Below, one piece after another: positions 15,146-25,714 of a DNA stretch of 64,000 nt. A program made the position numbers and the translations under genes. Numbering within the stretch: position 1 is the first letter of the stretch; every line of letters begins with the position of its first letter. Location: contig NZ_NPEG01000002.1 in assembly GCF_002812045.1 (NCBI RefSeq), positions 372,001-436,000 of the forward strand, written 5' to 3'. The DNA is from Leptospira haakeii. Its GTDB lineage: Bacteria; Spirochaetota; Leptospiria; Leptospirales; Leptospiraceae. The notes below the pieces were generated by a model. The model ran no database searches and was not told where the DNA came from. It worked only from the letters and a program-made list of their open reading frames with translations.

Positions 15146-15982
15146 CTAATTATTCTCAGGAAGTCCTAGTTCTTTTCTAAGACGTTTATTTTCCTCAACA
15201 AGATCTTTGATCTCTTGCTCAGTATATTCAAACAATTTGGTATGAGCTTCGAGGATATTTTTCATTTCAATCTCTTCTATACTGGAATATTCCAAGGCCC
15301 TTTCAGTTGCTTTTTTCAACTCGAGCGCATGTTTTAATTCCATCGTTTTGAGATTGTCTATGATTTCGGAAACTTTCAATCTTTCGTGAAGCGTAAGAAG
15401 CTCTTGGTTCTTGAGTTCATTCACTCTTTCGATCGCTTTATTGATATCTTCGTTATTCTTTTTAATCTTTGCTTCAAACTCAAGGATAGCGTGAAGAGCA
15501 GCATTTGCCTTGTGAGTATCTTTATATTCCTTGTTAGCGAGTTCGAAAACTCCCTCAAAAAATCCTACGTTCGCCAGGCAACTGTTCCCAATTTCGTTAG
15601 CTACCATTTTGAAAAACTCAGTCTGGATCACTCTATCCAAAATGATCCTTAAAGACCTGGGCTGAACAGGATACTCTAGAACTTCGGTTTTACCTTTAGG
15701 AGAAAGTTTGTTATAAATTTCTTCAGCCTCAGGAGAGGAAATAATGGTAAGCGCGACGAACGGATGTAGTTCAAAACGTTTTAGGAAATCGTCCTTAATG
15801 TCTGTCCATTCTTTCAGGTTTGTATTCACATAGAATACGTTGATATCCTGAGCATCCAATTCTATCGATCTATAGTCCTTTAATTGGACCTTGCGAAGTT
15901 CGATATTAATTCTCGGATGTTTCCATATATGTACGGGGAATTCAGCTCCGGAAGTTATGTGCCAAATATTCGCGGTTTTCAA
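15146..15982 (-). CDS. Pseudo-receiver domain + coiled-coil protein
   Basis: The N-terminal 125 residues have the alternating strand/helix pattern of a response-regulator receiver, ending in [18 protein letters not shown] where the usual KP-loop and last helix would be. The phosphoacceptor strand reads [13 protein letters not shown], so Asn or Thr replaces the usual Asp, suggesting a receiver that is not phosphorylated. From about residue 125 on, the chain is nearly all helix and from about 170 a coiled coil rich in K and E ([20 protein letters not shown]). The start is TTG 15982 with GGGGAGAG ahead of it. It is likely cytoplasmic, an oligomeric signalling or scaffold protein; specific function unknown. 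The gene is 74 bases downstream of the LptF/G gene on the same strand. Confidence 0.68.
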   Translation of the reverse strand: MKTANIWHITSGAEFPVHIWKHPRINIELRKVQLKDYRSIELDAQDINVFYVNTNLKEWTDIKDDFLKRFELHPFVALTIISSPEAEEIYNKLSPKGKTEVLEYPVQPRSLRIILDRVIQTEFFKMVANEIGNSCLANVGFFEGVFELANKEYKDTHKANAALHAILEFEAKIKKNNEDINKAIERVNELKNQELLTLHERLKVSEIIDNLKTMELKHALELKKATERALEYSSIEEIEMKNILEAHTKLFEYTEQEIKDLVEENKRLRKELGLPENN

Positions 15983-16056
15983 AGCCGACTCTCCCCCTTA
16001 CTCGACATCATAGATAAGACGCCGAAAGCCGATCCCGTCCTTCTAAAAAACGGAAA

Positions 16057-17838
16057 TCAGTATCGATTTTCTCGATTTCTCCATAAGGATAATTTTTTGA
16101 GTCCCTCTGTCAATTTTGTTTTTAGGGAAGAAAGGGGTCTCTGTATCCGGGCAAAAACACGGGCAACGGGGGAAAAGAACTTAGCAAGGATTTGAAAGAA
16201 ATTTACTACAGCTGGCGGAAAGCGCATATCGGTTCGTTTTAACATAACAACCGAACCAATGATCGCAATCGCGATGTTCCCACTCCAAGGTCCTAACCAA
16301 ACCGGAAATTTGGAATTTTCAGAAATATTTGATCCGAATGTAAAAAGGGCCCAATACACTATGATCAAGACGACTGCCATTGTAAAACTCATCCCTTTTC
16401 CGGAACGTTTTACTACGAGACCTAATGGTAAGGAGACTAAGGAAAAAATAATACAGGAAATAGGGATCACATATCTCCTCTGGATCTCTACATCGAATTG
16501 AGAGACTCTTTTTTTGGCCTCTTTTAATAAAGTAGTCAGCTGAAGAACGATAGTAACACTTTGAGACTTCTGAGCATCCGAAATCGTAGGATCCTCCATG
16601 ATGTTCGGCAATTCAAATTGTAAACGTAGAACTCTGTCTTTTAAATTTTCAGATCCATCCGAGGGAATTCCCATCTCTTGCAAAATTTCGAGACCTGGGA
16701 TCTTCTCCAATCTTCCCGCTTTTATATTATCCCGAATATCGATCAGTGTCCAAAGAGTGAAAGAACCTGGATCTACATCGATAACTAGGCTTTTTTTCTC
16801 TTCGGTCTTCGGAATATTATAATCCATCTCCCCTTTTCGAAGATCGCCGACTGAAAATTGCTGTTTGGCTCTATCCCATTCTAAGATCCAAGCATCTTTC
16901 AATCGAATAGATTTTTCGAATTCACCGTCAGGCCCTTTCTTCTCCACTAACGTTCCTTTTTTAGCAGAGATGATTTGTGTAATATAAGATTCTCCTAATT
17001 GAATAGGACGACTCGCGGCCCCCATAGAAAGAAGAAATGGATCTTGGTTTTGTGGAATAAATACTGTCCACTCTCGGATCTGAACTCCGGAAAGTTCTCC
17101 TGTCTTTGCGTTTACACCTTCGGTATACATCGCGATCGCTTTTTCAGAGCCCGCATTCTGCACCTGGTCCCCTGCAAACTGTCCGGGAGTTAATGCAAGA
17201 AGAGGGTTATAAGCCAAAACCCATTTATTGAACTCGGTCATTTTTCGGGTGTTAATGGGAGAAAGATAGAAACACAAGAACGCAACAACAGCCGCCAAGA
17301 ATACGCCGAAACCAACGAACACTACGTAAATTCTGGAAAAACCAATTCCTGCAGAACGTATCGCAGTAATCTCAGAGTCGCCAGAAAGTCTCCCTGCTGC
17401 CATGACACCACTCATCAAACAAGCAAGAGGTGCGGTTGTAGGAAGAATATTCCCCAATAGATAACCAAAATAATCCAAGAGTCGAAAAGGATCCACGCCC
17501 TTCCCCACGAAAAGACCGATCATACTTTTAAGCGCGATGGCCATGTAGATACTTGTGAAAAATAAAAGTGCAACGAAGAACGAAGGAACAATTTCAGAAA
17601 GAATGTAACGATCCAAGATGGGAAGCCATCTCCAAAACTTCTCTCTATCGGTATGAACAAAAAAACCGGGGGGAAGGTCTGCAACGCTATGCACTCTTAC
17701 TGAGCGCAGATCTTTTCCTTCCGCTACTTTTCCGGCGGCTTCTGTTCCAAAACCTGTAGTATCAGTCCGATGTACTGCCTCGGACTTCTTTTTTTTAGGA
17801 GAGGAATCGCCTCCCGAAGCACGGGAGATCTTCTTCAC
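16057..17838 (-). CDS. LptF/LptG family permease (YjgP/YjgQ), lipopolysaccharide export
   Basis: Inner-membrane subunit that with LptB extracts LPS toward the periplasmic bridge. Hallmarks: TM1 with [22 protein letters not shown]2-3 around [20 protein letters not shown], the conserved [17 protein letters not shown] cytoplasmic loop (about 148-164), a large periplasmic domain (about 205-440) and the final TMs ([20 protein letters not shown] on). At 593 residues it is much longer than the usual 360-400: a 70-residue basic/polar cytoplasmic N-terminal extension and an enlarged periplasmic domain account for this. The GTG start overlaps the miaB stop (GTGA). Whether it is the F or G subunit is not decidable by eye; no partner lies nearby. 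Confidence 0.85.
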   Translation of the reverse strand: MKKISRASGGDSSPKKKKSEAVHRTDTTGFGTEAAGKVAEGKDLRSVRVHSVADLPPGFFVHTDREKFWRWLPILDRYILSEIVPSFFVALLFFTSIYMAIALKSMIGLFVGKGVDPFRLLDYFGYLLGNILPTTAPLACLMSGVMAAGRLSGDSEITAIRSAGIGFSRIYVVFVGFGVFLAAVVAFLCFYLSPINTRKMTEFNKWVLAYNPLLALTPGQFAGDQVQNAGSEKAIAMYTEGVNAKTGELSGVQIREWTVFIPQNQDPFLLSMGAASRPIQLGESYITQIISAKKGTLVEKKGPDGEFEKSIRLKDAWILEWDRAKQQFSVGDLRKGEMDYNIPKTEEKKSLVIDVDPGSFTLWTLIDIRDNIKAGRLEKIPGLEILQEMGIPSDGSENLKDRVLRLQFELPNIMEDPTISDAQKSQSVTIVLQLTTLLKEAKKRVSQFDVEIQRRYVIPISCIIFSLVSLPLGLVVKRSGKGMSFTMAVVLIIVYWALFTFGSNISENSKFPVWLGPWSGNIAIAIIGSVVMLKRTDMRFPPAVVNFFQILAKFFSPVARVFARIQRPLSSLKTKLTEGLKKLSLWRNRENRY

Positions 17839-19184
17839 TCTATCACCTCTCCTTTGAGAGTTGCGCTAGTAGCAAAATTAATTTTAACAGAAACAGTTTT
17901 CCCAATCAAAGAATCTACGTTAACATTCTCCGGTAATTTAAAAACTGTCATTCTTCCACAAGGAGTGCGACCACAAGCTTCCTTGGAAGATTTTTTAGAA
18001 GCGCCTTCTACCAAAATAGGAAAAGTTTTACCGATCCTTGCTTTGTTCTGCTCTGCAGAAATAGAAGTCTGTAGGTCTACTAATTTAGTGAGACGCTCTC
18101 CTTTTACTTCTTCTGGCACGTCGTCAGGATATCTTTTCTGAGCAATAGTACCTTCTCTCTCTGAATACTTGAACATGAATGCCATGTCGAATCCAACTTT
18201 GCGAACCATGTCCAAAGTATCCTCGAACTGCTCTTCCGTTTCCCCGGGAAAACCTACTATAATATCCGTTGTAAGTCCAACATTTGGAACAATCGTTTTG
18301 ATCTGGTCCACTACTTCCAAAAATTCCTCTTTGGAATAAGTTCTTTTCATATTCTCTAATACATCCGTATTTCCGGACTGTAATGGAAGATGAATATTAG
18401 GACAAAATCTAGGATTTTCAGCCATAAGCTCTAAAAGATGCATCGGAAAGTCTTTAGGGTGAGGAGAAGTAAAACGAATTCTTTCTATATCAGTTTCTTC
18501 TAATAAAAGGCGAACGAGTCCGGCAAAGTCGACACCCTCTGACTTATAAGAGTTCACATTTTGACCGAGCAAAGTAAGCTGTTTTACACCTTGTGCAACA
18601 AGATCACGAGTTTCTCTTACGATAGAATGAGGATCTCTACTTCTTTCTCTTCCTCTCGTATAAGGAACCACGCAGAACGTGCAAAAATTATTACAACCTC
18701 TCATGATGGTAACAAATGCTTGAATACCATTTACGACTCTTGGCTCTATCTCATCATAAGTTTCAATCTTAGAAAGGCGGGTTAATGAAACAGGTTGTTT
18801 ATCTGAACGAATCGTTTGGATGAGTTCAGGAAGAGTTCTATAATTATCAGGACCAACCACCAAATCCAAAGGAAGTTCCTGATGAAAAAGATCATCACCC
18901 AGGTTCTGGGCCATACATCCAAGAACTCCAATAACCAGGTCAGGATTTCTTTTTTTCAGATACCCAAGACCTTGAAGCCTTGCATAAATTTTCGCGTGAG
19001 CATTTTCGCGGATTGCACATGTATTTAAGAAAATAACGTCGGAAAGTTCCGGGTCAGAAACTGTCTCAAACTGAGCGCCTTGCATCAAACTGGACACGAT
19101 ACCCGAATCGTATTCATTCATCTGGCAACCATAGGTCTCTATATAAACCTTACCGGCCTTTTTTTCTACTTCAAGCACGCTCAT
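17835..19184 (-). CDS. miaB: tRNA-2-methylthio-N6-dimethylallyladenosine synthase
   Basis: A radical-SAM methylthiotransferase that adds the methylthio group to i6A37 of tRNAs. The N-terminal cluster-binding domain supplies three Cys ([34 protein letters not shown]). The radical-SAM CxxxCxxC is in [19 protein letters not shown] (about residues 160-178). A TRAM domain closes the protein (about 380-449). The length of 449 is typical. The 3' end overlaps the LptF/G start by four bases; such a pairing of tRNA modification with envelope transport is likely organisational rather than functional. Confidence 0.95.
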   Translation of the reverse strand: MSVLEVEKKAGKVYIETYGCQMNEYDSGIVSSLMQGAQFETVSDPELSDVIFLNTCAIRENAHAKIYARLQGLGYLKKRNPDLVIGVLGCMAQNLGDDLFHQELPLDLVVGPDNYRTLPELIQTIRSDKQPVSLTRLSKIETYDEIEPRVVNGIQAFVTIMRGCNNFCTFCVVPYTRGRERSRDPHSIVRETRDLVAQGVKQLTLLGQNVNSYKSEGVDFAGLVRLLLEETDIERIRFTSPHPKDFPMHLLELMAENPRFCPNIHLPLQSGNTDVLENMKRTYSKEEFLEVVDQIKTIVPNVGLTTDIIVGFPGETEEQFEDTLDMVRKVGFDMAFMFKYSEREGTIAQKRYPDDVPEEVKGERLTKLVDLQTSISAEQNKARIGKTFPILVEGASKKSSKEACGRTPCGRMTVFKLPENVNVDSLIGKTVSVKINFATSATLKGEVIE

Positions 19185-19297
19185 AGGTCCAGTTTTGGAG
19201 AAGGAAAGACCCTGTCAACCCGCTCGAAACATTAAAAAAAAGTTTCCTTTCCTGCTGAGATAGGATCATAATCAGAATTCTTCTAAAGACGAATCAA

Positions 19298-19942
19298 ATG
19301 AATCGATCCGGAACAGGACTCAGCCGTAAAACGGACTATTATGTACTATTGGACCTTTCCAGAGATGCCTCTCCCCGAGCTGTGGAAGAAGCTTTTCATC
19401 GATATGTACAAAATCTAAAAGAACATTCTTGGGTGCCTTGGAAAGAAGCGGAATTAAGAGAAGGAGCAGAGGCATACTATCATCTGTCAGATCCTGCAAG
19501 ACGAAAACGTTATGATTCTTCCTTGGACTATGAATTGGTACTTCCAGATCCAGAAGGTGTGCCAGAAGAATTCGAACAATATTTCGAAGTCCAAAAGATT
19601 TCCACACCTAAGGAATATGAAAGATTATACAAACAATTCCTAATGTTAAAATACGAGAGAGAAGATAAACTCTGGATATTCAGAGCCACAGTATATTTTA
19701 TATTGGCCTGTTTTTCTATATTGGTACTTTCTTCTCTCGTTTTTGTAGTATTCCAAAAAAACGGCTGGCTCTCCACAAGCGCAGACCTTTTCTATCGTAG
19801 ATGGGGACTCTTATTTTCCTGTACGTTTATGGGAACAGCATATACTCTGTTCCGAGTATTTTATTTAGAAAGAGTGATCTCCCGCAGAGAGAAAAAAAGA
19901 GAAATAGAACACAATGAAGAAGTCTCGGACATCGGACCCTAA
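19298..19942 (+). CDS. Membrane protein with degenerate J domain
   Basis: Residues about 10-75 follow the DnaJ J-domain pattern (TDYYVLLDLSRDASPRAVEEAFHRYV, then AEAYYHLSDPARRKRYDSSL), but the HPD tripeptide needed to stimulate DnaK ATPase is missing; the loop reads QNLKEHSWVPWKEA. Two transmembrane helices follow (about 128-152 and 166-187), then a basic tail. The J-like part should face the cytoplasm. It probably does not act as a normal Hsp40 cochaperone. The last 29 bases overlap the next gene, so the two are coupled. Confidence 0.75.
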   Translation: MNRSGTGLSRKTDYYVLLDLSRDASPRAVEEAFHRYVQNLKEHSWVPWKEAELREGAEAYYHLSDPARRKRYDSSLDYELVLPDPEGVPEEFEQYFEVQKISTPKEYERLYKQFLMLKYEREDKLWIFRATVYFILACFSILVLSSLVFVVFQKNGWLSTSADLFYRRWGLLFSCTFMGTAYTLFRVFYLERVISRREKKREIEHNEEVSDIGP

Positions 19943-20555
19943 GGCCTTAACAGAAGACGAAATACAATATTATTATACGTTACTTCAAGAAGAAGTAACT
20001 GAATATAACTGCGGAAGTTTATGTGCCCCTTCCAACGGAGGGATCCCCGTATGTTGCCAAGCGGACAATGCACTCCCTGCATTGTACAAAGCGGAATACG
20101 AAATGTTATCCAAAAGGACGGACTTATGGAAAGCATATGTTCCTATGACAAGGGAAGAAAAAAAAGAATTTGCGGTGTACGATCATAGGAAAATTACATT
20201 TTGCGAATGTAAGGGAGTGGCTCATTGTGAAAGAGAAAATCGCTCCATTAGCTGCAGAACTTTTCCGTTAGAGCCGTATTTGGATACGAGAGGAGTTTTA
20301 GTTGGATTAGTATTTATGCAGGAATTCCAAACAAAATGTCCTTTAACTTCCAGGGCCAAAGATGTAAGACAAGAATTCATAGATAATCATTTCTTATTTT
20401 GGGAAAAACTATTATTTAGAGTCGAATCAGAATACGAAGTTTATACTGATTCCAGTAAGGCCTACCGCAGAAAGAGAAAACGCACAGGAGTGGAATTTCC
20501 TATTTTATATCCGAGCCACTTAAAAGGAAAAGAATACTTAAAGCAATATATCTGA
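19914..20555 (+). CDS. YkgJ/PF03692-type cysteine-cluster protein
   Basis: A cytoplasmic 213-residue protein with Cys grouped as NCGSLCAPS, PVCCQAD, FCECKG, HCERENRSISCRTFPLEPY and a late KCPLTS. This is the pattern of the zinc/iron-chelating cysteine-cluster family, whose members bind metal or an Fe-S cluster; a reaction has not been assigned. Here the spacing is more extended than in short YkgJ proteins. It overlaps the J-like gene by 29 bases. Downstream, the 149-bp repeat starts 7 bases after its stop. Confidence 0.7.
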   Translation: MKKSRTSDPKALTEDEIQYYYTLLQEEVTEYNCGSLCAPSNGGIPVCCQADNALPALYKAEYEMLSKRTDLWKAYVPMTREEKKEFAVYDHRKITFCECKGVAHCERENRSISCRTFPLEPYLDTRGVLVGLVFMQEFQTKCPLTSRAKDVRQEFIDNHFLFWEKLLFRVESEYEVYTDSSKAYRRKRKRTGVEFPILYPSHLKGKEYLKQYI

Positions 20556-20561
20556 TTGAAA

Positions 20562-20710
20562 TGTTGGAATTCCAACAAGGAAGAGTGACAGGAAATTTTG
20601 TTGTAAGTTTTAGGGAAATATGATAGAGGGAAAGGAGCTCTCCCACGGGCCACTCCCCCCAATCCCAACGCAGGGTGGGGGCAACCCTATCACATGTTGG
20701 AACTCCAACA
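20562..20710. repeat. 149-bp palindrome-bounded intergenic element, copy 2
   Basis: Left end TGTTGGAATTCCAACA (20562-20577), right end TGTTGGAACTCCAACA (20695-20710, one central mismatch). The interior aligns end to end with copy 1 at 14991. The hairpin is kept: GGG (20647-20649), C-run (20655-20660) and CCC (20664-20666) pair with GGG (20673-20675), GGGGG (20677-20681) and CCC (20685-20687), while loop bases differ. It begins 7 bases after the stop of the Cys-cluster gene and ends 8 bases before the stop of the convergent lipoprotein gene. Confidence 0.88.
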
Positions 20711-20717
20711 TTCCGCT

Positions 20718-21353
20718 TCAATACTCGAACAGAAACCTAAAAGTAAAAAGTTCAAAACTCAAAATCTGGACTTCCAGCGGATTCTGGCCCTTTTGAAAAC
20801 ATGATTCTGGAAACGCAGCTAAAACCTTTTTAGTCTCTTCTTCATAAGAATTTTTAGGTTTCACTTTTACCGAGGAAGAAGAAGGTTTAGAATTTTCGAA
20901 TTTGTATTTTGTGATCTGATTTTTACCATTTCTTCCCCCACCGGTCTCCACAGGGAAAAAATAATACGTATAAGGAAATTCTATCTTGTCCTTTCCTTCA
21001 CACTCCCCTAAACGAATACCGATCTCTCCTAAAGTATCCACTGGGCGATAGATCGTATTAGGACGAATATCCACCAAAAACACCCGTTTACCCTTCGGAT
21101 CCCAGCCAAGATCCGACTCCAGAAGACTTTCTTTAGATTTAGAAATAGTCGTATTATTATTAGGGTCTTCTAATATATTTTTTAAGATTTCACCTCTGAC
21201 TTCCCAAACCCGGACATCATACGCGAGCCTTTCTCTTTCGGAACGTTCCGCTCTTCCTTCCTTCTTATCCCAGGAATCATTTACTAGATATTTGCGCTCT
21301 AAAGTAGTTTTGCAGGAAATCATGCATAAGATAAGAAGAAGTAAAACTCTCAT
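20718..21353 (-). CDS. Lipoprotein, unknown function
   Basis: A lipoprotein signal (MRVLLLLILCMISCKTT, lipobox MISC, Cys at about residue 14) precedes a 197-residue mature chain. It contains a strand-rich middle (GKRVFLVDIRPNTIYRPVD, IGIRLGECEGKDKIEFPYTY) with a short Ser/Lys linker and two Cys (ECEGK, SCFQKG). No family is recognised. It lies 27 bases after the HEAT-repeat gene on the same strand and is probably the last gene of the ribH-nusB-TPR-HEAT operon. Its mature part lies in the periplasm, anchored to a membrane. Confidence 0.72.
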   Translation of the reverse strand: MRVLLLLILCMISCKTTLERKYLVNDSWDKKEGRAERSERERLAYDVRVWEVRGEILKNILEDPNNNTTISKSKESLLESDLGWDPKGKRVFLVDIRPNTIYRPVDTLGEIGIRLGECEGKDKIEFPYTYYFFPVETGGGRNGKNQITKYKFENSKPSSSSVKVKPKNSYEEETKKVLAAFPESCFQKGQNPLEVQILSFELFTFRFLFEY

Positions 21354-21380
21354 CCCTAAAACTCCGCGGCTTTGAGCCTT

Positions 21381-22721
21381 TTACTTAGAGACCTTAATAG
21401 AAATGATCTCTCTGACAGCCTTCTCCATTTCGGACTTCACTTCAGGAGTTTTTTCTATTACATAAGCGTCAAATAATGCAGGCAAACATTCCGGGTCACC
21501 GATGATACGAACCGTATCGATCGCTTGCAAACGAAGAGGAAGATATTCTTTTTTATTATTGGAGACAAAAGAAATAAGTGCCGGAACAGAAGTTTTATCC
21601 TTTAATTCCCCCAAAGCCTTTAAAAGAGAAAGTTTGACTTCGTTTACTTTTTCTTTTTCAAAAATACGCTTAAGCTCATTGGTTCCAGGATTAAATCCTA
21701 GTTTTCCCATTACTTCTGCCGCACGAGAACGAAGACCTGAGTCTTTGTCTCCATCAAGAACGGTAAGTAATCCCTGACCACCACCGTGAGCGCCAAGCTC
21801 CAAGAGTAGATCGATCAATCTTGCTTTGAGTCCTGGAACAGTTTCTTTTACTAATTGTTCAGAAACTGATTTAGCTCCTTGTTTATCATTCAGATAAAAT
21901 AGTGCTTCAGTGCAGATTTTTCTAAGATCTGGATTCGGCTCTGTAATCCCTTTATAGAAAAGAGAAATATACTGCCTACTTTTTCTATTTTTCAGGATCT
22001 CCAAGCCGTGAAGACGTACATCCTCATCCGGATCTGAAGCAGCCATCCGAGGGATATTCCCGCGGTTATCAGGTGTATTCGTTTTATTTAATACTGTAAA
22101 AAATCTTCTACGAAGAGCAGGAATATCGTCTGTAGCGAATTTGTTGATCAGGTTCTGAACTCTTTCGTCTTTGATCCAGATAGCAGATTCTAAAAAATAT
22201 TCCCTATAAACCGGATTATTGGAAACTGCAAGATCCAGAACATGAGGCATCGCCCTGTCATCCTTAATCCCTTGCACATATCTATAAGAAGATTGCCTGA
22301 CCTCAAAATCGGTATGAGTAAGACCTGCAATAACTGCATAGATCAGTCTTTTTTCTTTTTTACGATCTGCGAGTTCTAAGATCCTAGTTTGGATCTCGGT
22401 GTTTCGGGTGGTTTTAAAAACAGTATCGAGTTCGTTTGCCCAATATGGAGCAAGAGTGTCCAGGTCATCTAACTCGGAAAAAAGTGCCAAGGAAGCGAAG
22501 ATACTATCTTCTCTCGCATCTGGTTCTGAAATAATTTTGGGAAGTTCTTTTACAAGATCCAAACGATTCTTGGATTTGATCTCGGATATAGCTCTGGATT
22601 GGGATCTTCCTTTGGAAAGAACGGATTCCTTAAACGGATCCTTTTGTTCTTCGGCGAAAATACTTCCGCCGAAATATAAAGTGAAGAATAGAACCAGGCA
22701 AAAGAATGGAATTCTTTTCAG
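21381..22721 (-). CDS. Exported HEAT-repeat protein with apparent CTG start
   Basis: HEAT-like helical repeats run from about residue 55 to 440 ([45 protein letters not shown]), the pattern of a PBS-lyase/HEAT scaffold. The first standard start codon in frame is TTG 22562, but the frame stays open for 53 codons further and encodes a good signal peptide ([18 protein letters not shown] then SIFA-EE). No ATG, GTG or TTG exists in that stretch. CTG at 22719-22721 fits exactly: it makes a CTGA overlap with the stop of the upstream TPR gene, and GAGGG lies 10 bases before it. ATT is the only other near-start codon. A sequence error that destroyed an ATG is an alternative. Confidence 0.72.
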   Translation of the reverse strand: MKRIPFFCLVLFFTLYFGGSIFAEEQKDPFKESVLSKGRSQSRAISEIKSKNRLDLVKELPKIISEPDAREDSIFASLALFSELDDLDTLAPYWANELDTVFKTTRNTEIQTRILELADRKKEKRLIYAVIAGLTHTDFEVRQSSYRYVQGIKDDRAMPHVLDLAVSNNPVYREYFLESAIWIKDERVQNLINKFATDDIPALRRRFFTVLNKTNTPDNRGNIPRMAASDPDEDVRLHGLEILKNRKSRQYISLFYKGITEPNPDLRKICTEALFYLNDKQGAKSVSEQLVKETVPGLKARLIDLLLELGAHGGGQGLLTVLDGDKDSGLRSRAAEVMGKLGFNPGTNELKRIFEKEKVNEVKLSLLKALGELKDKTSVPALISFVSNNKKEYLPLRLQAIDTVRIIGDPECLPALFDAYVIEKTPEVKSEMEKAVREIISIKVSK

Positions 22722-24790
22722 AAAAGACCGTCCCTCTTGGAGGAATCCTCCAATGCTGCCGTCGCGGCACGCTTATTATCGTAAGCTTCCGTATTGGACG
22801 GATCTAAGTCTATTGCATTTTGAAAAGAACGAACTGCCTTTTTATATTCTCCGTTCTTGTAATATGCAACGCCCAGATAGTTATAGGCAGTGGATGCAGT
22901 TTTGGGTTTTATTTCCGACTTAACAATAGCAGTTAATTCTTCAATCGCCTTCTCTCGATCCAAAACGGAATTGGAATCCAATAAAATTTTAGAAAGAACT
23001 AAGCGACCTTCATAATCTTCCGGATCCATATGAGCGGAACGATACGCTTCGTCTTTCGCTCTGTTTTTCATATCAGGGTCTTTGGATTTATTGTATAGAA
23101 GAGCAAGTTTTTTATGCGCTTGTTTGATCTCGTTTGAATTTCTGGATCGATTCAACACTTGCAATAAGATTTTTTCTGCACTGGAAGATTCTCCAGTACC
23201 CATATATGCTTCTGCAAGTTTTAAGGCTACCTTGTAGTAATCTTCTTTTTGTTTAAATAGTGTTGAGTATTCCTCTATCGCTTCTCTATAAAATTTGTTT
23301 TCCAGATAATAATCACCCAAGGCCTCCTTAGGTTTGATATCATCCGGATCCAAATAAGATGCCTTGCGGAAATTCTCGATTGTTAGGGTCCCATTGCCTG
23401 TATGTTTATAAACAAGACCTAAATTATAATACGCCTTTGCATTTTTAGGATTCAGATCCAGGACTCGATTCAGATAGGTGATTGCCTCTCCATATCTTTC
23501 CATTTGGTCCAAAACAACACCTAAGTTTAATAATGCAGTCTCGGTAAAACTATCCCCAGGTGTGGAATCTACGATCCTTCTGTAAGTTTCTTCTGCTGCG
23601 AGAAGGTCACCTTTATTATAATATGTTTCTGCAAGCTGGAATAATAGATCCAAATTATTTGGATTATATTTCAGTCCTTTTTGGAGTGCATTAATAGATT
23701 GCTCTCCTTGGTTCAGCTGCTCGAAACCTTCTGCAATGGAACGGAATAATTCAGGATCATTGGAGCCCGCTTGGTTGGCAAGTTCCAGATATTTTACGGA
23801 TTCTTCTAACTTACCATTCTTCTTCAAAACGATAGAAAGATTGTACAATGCCTTTGCATCGTTAGGAGTTATAGTTGCCGCTTCTCTAAAATAATGCTCG
23901 GCGGAAACGTAATCTCCTCGATTATAAGAAATATTTCCAAGATACGAACTAGAAAGAGCTGCAAGTTTTCCACCCCTGGCTCTCATCAATACAAGTTTGA
24001 AATGTTCTTCCGCTTGCGGGATCTCACCTTTTTTAAAATAACTTAATGCAAGGTTATAAGTCAGATAAGGATCATCCGGAGAAGTGGAAAGGCCCTGCTT
24101 ATACGCATCTATAGCAGCGTCCGGATCATTGATCTCATTAAAAAGATTTCCAGCCATAAGAGCAATACGCGGATCATTAGGCGCAATCTCTCTTGCTTTT
24201 AGAGCAGTACTTCTTGCAGCAGAATTTTGGCCACTATGAGCATAAGCTAAAGTTAAATTATAATATGCGTATACGTTATTTCCATCCAGAGTGATTGCCT
24301 TCTGTAATGAATCTATAGCTTGAGGAAATCTTCCATCCTCATCGTAAATCACTCCGAGTACGGTCAAAGCCAATGACTTCTCCTGACTAGTCGCTGGACC
24401 TGTCAAAAATTCCGTACAATAATCGAATGATTGCTTTCTATAATTTTGTTTATATAAAGTAACACATTTAGTTAAAAGAGGATTGTTCGTTCCGTCTGGA
24501 AGATAAGGTCTTTGTAATTCTTGGGCAAGACTTCCCTTAGGCATCAAAGGAGATTTGCCGTCTGCAACTCCGTTTGCGCCAAAGCCTTGTCTACCTTCTC
24601 TGAAAAAAGAATACCAAATCGCAAGACCGATCAAAAGAAGAAGGGATGCAGCAAGCGCTCCCCATGCAAATGCAGTCGGATTATAACGACGTCTGGGACG
24701 AAACTCTTCGGGTTCGTCTCCGTAATAGTAAGAAGGTTTAGGTTCTTCCGTCTCCAGGAAGATTCGGTTCTTGCGGATCGGGTTTTCCAT
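22718..24790 (-). CDS. Membrane-anchored TPR protein
   Basis: Starting at ATG 24790 the protein has 690 residues: a cytoplasmic N-terminus rich in E, P and R, one transmembrane helix (about residues 44-65, [20 protein letters not shown]) and about fifteen TPR units filling the rest ([74 protein letters not shown]). The topology suggests a periplasmic TPR scaffold held in the inner membrane. A longer form from TTG/ATG at 24862 would have a hydrophilic leader inside nusB and is unlikely. The gene overlaps the nusB end by 53 bases and couples to the HEAT gene through CTGA. Confidence 0.82.
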   Translation of the reverse strand: MENPIRKNRIFLETEEPKPSYYYGDEPEEFRPRRRYNPTAFAWGALAASLLLLIGLAIWYSFFREGRQGFGANGVADGKSPLMPKGSLAQELQRPYLPDGTNNPLLTKCVTLYKQNYRKQSFDYCTEFLTGPATSQEKSLALTVLGVIYDEDGRFPQAIDSLQKAITLDGNNVYAYYNLTLAYAHSGQNSAARSTALKAREIAPNDPRIALMAGNLFNEINDPDAAIDAYKQGLSTSPDDPYLTYNLALSYFKKGEIPQAEEHFKLVLMRARGGKLAALSSSYLGNISYNRGDYVSAEHYFREAATITPNDAKALYNLSIVLKKNGKLEESVKYLELANQAGSNDPELFRSIAEGFEQLNQGEQSINALQKGLKYNPNNLDLLFQLAETYYNKGDLLAAEETYRRIVDSTPGDSFTETALLNLGVVLDQMERYGEAITYLNRVLDLNPKNAKAYYNLGLVYKHTGNGTLTIENFRKASYLDPDDIKPKEALGDYYLENKFYREAIEEYSTLFKQKEDYYKVALKLAEAYMGTGESSSAEKILLQVLNRSRNSNEIKQAHKKLALLYNKSKDPDMKNRAKDEAYRSAHMDPEDYEGRLVLSKILLDSNSVLDREKAIEELTAIVKSEIKPKTASTAYNYLGVAYYKNGEYKKAVRSFQNAIDLDPSNTEAYDNKRAATAALEDSSKRDGLF

Positions 24791-25202
24791 GTCGGTTCGT
24801 CTCGTACTGAAGGATGGAATCCAAGATCCCGTTAATAAACGGTACCGAATTCTCGCTTTCAAATTCCTTAGTCAACTCGACCGCTTCGTCGATGGTGACT
24901 CTGGGTGGAATTTCCTTGGAATGCAATATCCCGTAAATGGACAAACGTAGAATACATTTGTTCACCGGGGAAATTCTGGCAAAATCCCAATTCCTCGAGT
25001 ATTTCTTGATGAGAGTATCGATTGTTTCCGCGTTTTTCACAACACCATTTATGATAGAAACAGCAAAATCCCTTTCTTCCGTTTCTATCTTTTTGTCGTA
25101 CCAACGGAACTTTAGGACCTCCGACAGTGCGGAATTCACCAGTTCCAACTGGTATAATGCCATTAATGCGATTTCGCGGGACTTCCTTCTGGAAGAAGAC
25201 AT
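24738..25202 (-). CDS. nusB: Transcription antitermination factor NusB
   Basis: An all-helical RNA-binding factor that with NusE/S10 binds boxA and supports rRNA antitermination. The 154 residues show [17 protein letters not shown] at the N-terminus, [19 protein letters not shown] and the C-terminal motif [20 protein letters not shown] followed by FINGILD. It directly follows ribH (3 bases), the order seen in many bacteria. The C-terminal tail of about 20 residues ([15 protein letters not shown]) is longer than usual and arises where the frame runs into the TPR gene. Confidence 0.93.
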   Translation of the reverse strand: MSSSRRKSREIALMALYQLELVNSALSEVLKFRWYDKKIETEERDFAVSIINGVVKNAETIDTLIKKYSRNWDFARISPVNKCILRLSIYGILHSKEIPPRVTIDEAVELTKEFESENSVPFINGILDSILQYETNRHGKPDPQEPNLPGDGRT

Positions 25203-25205
25203 AGA

Positions 25206-25667
25206 TTAGAGAAGCTTAAGAAGATTTGTCATTTCCACCGCAGTCAGAGCAGCCTCATAGCCCTTATTACCTGCCTTGGTACCAGCTCTTTCGATGGCTT
25301 GCTCAATTGTATCCGTGGTCAAAACTCCGAAAATCACAGGCACTGAGTGTTGCACTCCAATAGAACCTACTTTTGCAGATTCTCCGGCAACAAAATCAAA
25401 ATGAGCAGTAGCTCCTCGGATCACTGCGCCTAAACAAATGATGGAATCGTATTTTTTACTTTGAGCGGCTTTGGATACTACGATCGGAAGTTCATATGCT
25501 CCCGGGATCCTTACCACAGTAATATCTTTATCTTCGACTCCTGTCGCATGGAGTCCGTCTATCGAACCTTTCAAAAGGCTTTCGACTATAAATTCATTAA
25601 AACGGGAGACAACAATACAATGTTTTTGTCCCTTTCCGTCCAGCTTGGCTTTCAATTCTTGAGGCAT
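25206..25667 (-). CDS. ribH: 6,7-dimethyl-8-ribityllumazine synthase
   Basis: Condenses 5-amino-6-ribitylaminouracil with 3,4-dihydroxy-2-butanone 4-phosphate, the penultimate step of riboflavin synthesis; forms icosahedral or pentameric particles in the cytoplasm. Motifs: [14 protein letters not shown] (about residues 19-32), [11 protein letters not shown] (about 53-63), the [14 protein letters not shown] loop with the catalytic His (about 81-94), and [17 protein letters not shown] (about 112-128). Length of 153 is normal. No FMN riboswitch was recognised upstream; the gene is divergent from the lipoprotein at 25715 with 47 bases between. Confidence 0.95.
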   Translation of the reverse strand: MPQELKAKLDGKGQKHCIVVSRFNEFIVESLLKGSIDGLHATGVEDKDITVVRIPGAYELPIVVSKAAQSKKYDSIICLGAVIRGATAHFDFVAGESAKVGSIGVQHSVPVIFGVLTTDTIEQAIERAGTKAGNKGYEAALTAVEMTNLLKLL

Positions 25668-25714
25668 CTGTTTCCTGGTTGCTTCTTATATCGAGAAAAC
25701 ACAAGTTACCCTGA

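Noticed and set aside
20462..20721. Minus-strand frames running through the 149-bp element
   Set aside because: They arise from the repeat itself and its flanks; the equivalent frame is not kept in copy 1.
25668..25714. FMN riboswitch upstream of ribH
   Set aside because: The gap to the divergent gene is only 47 bases, too short, and no conserved RFN blocks are seen.
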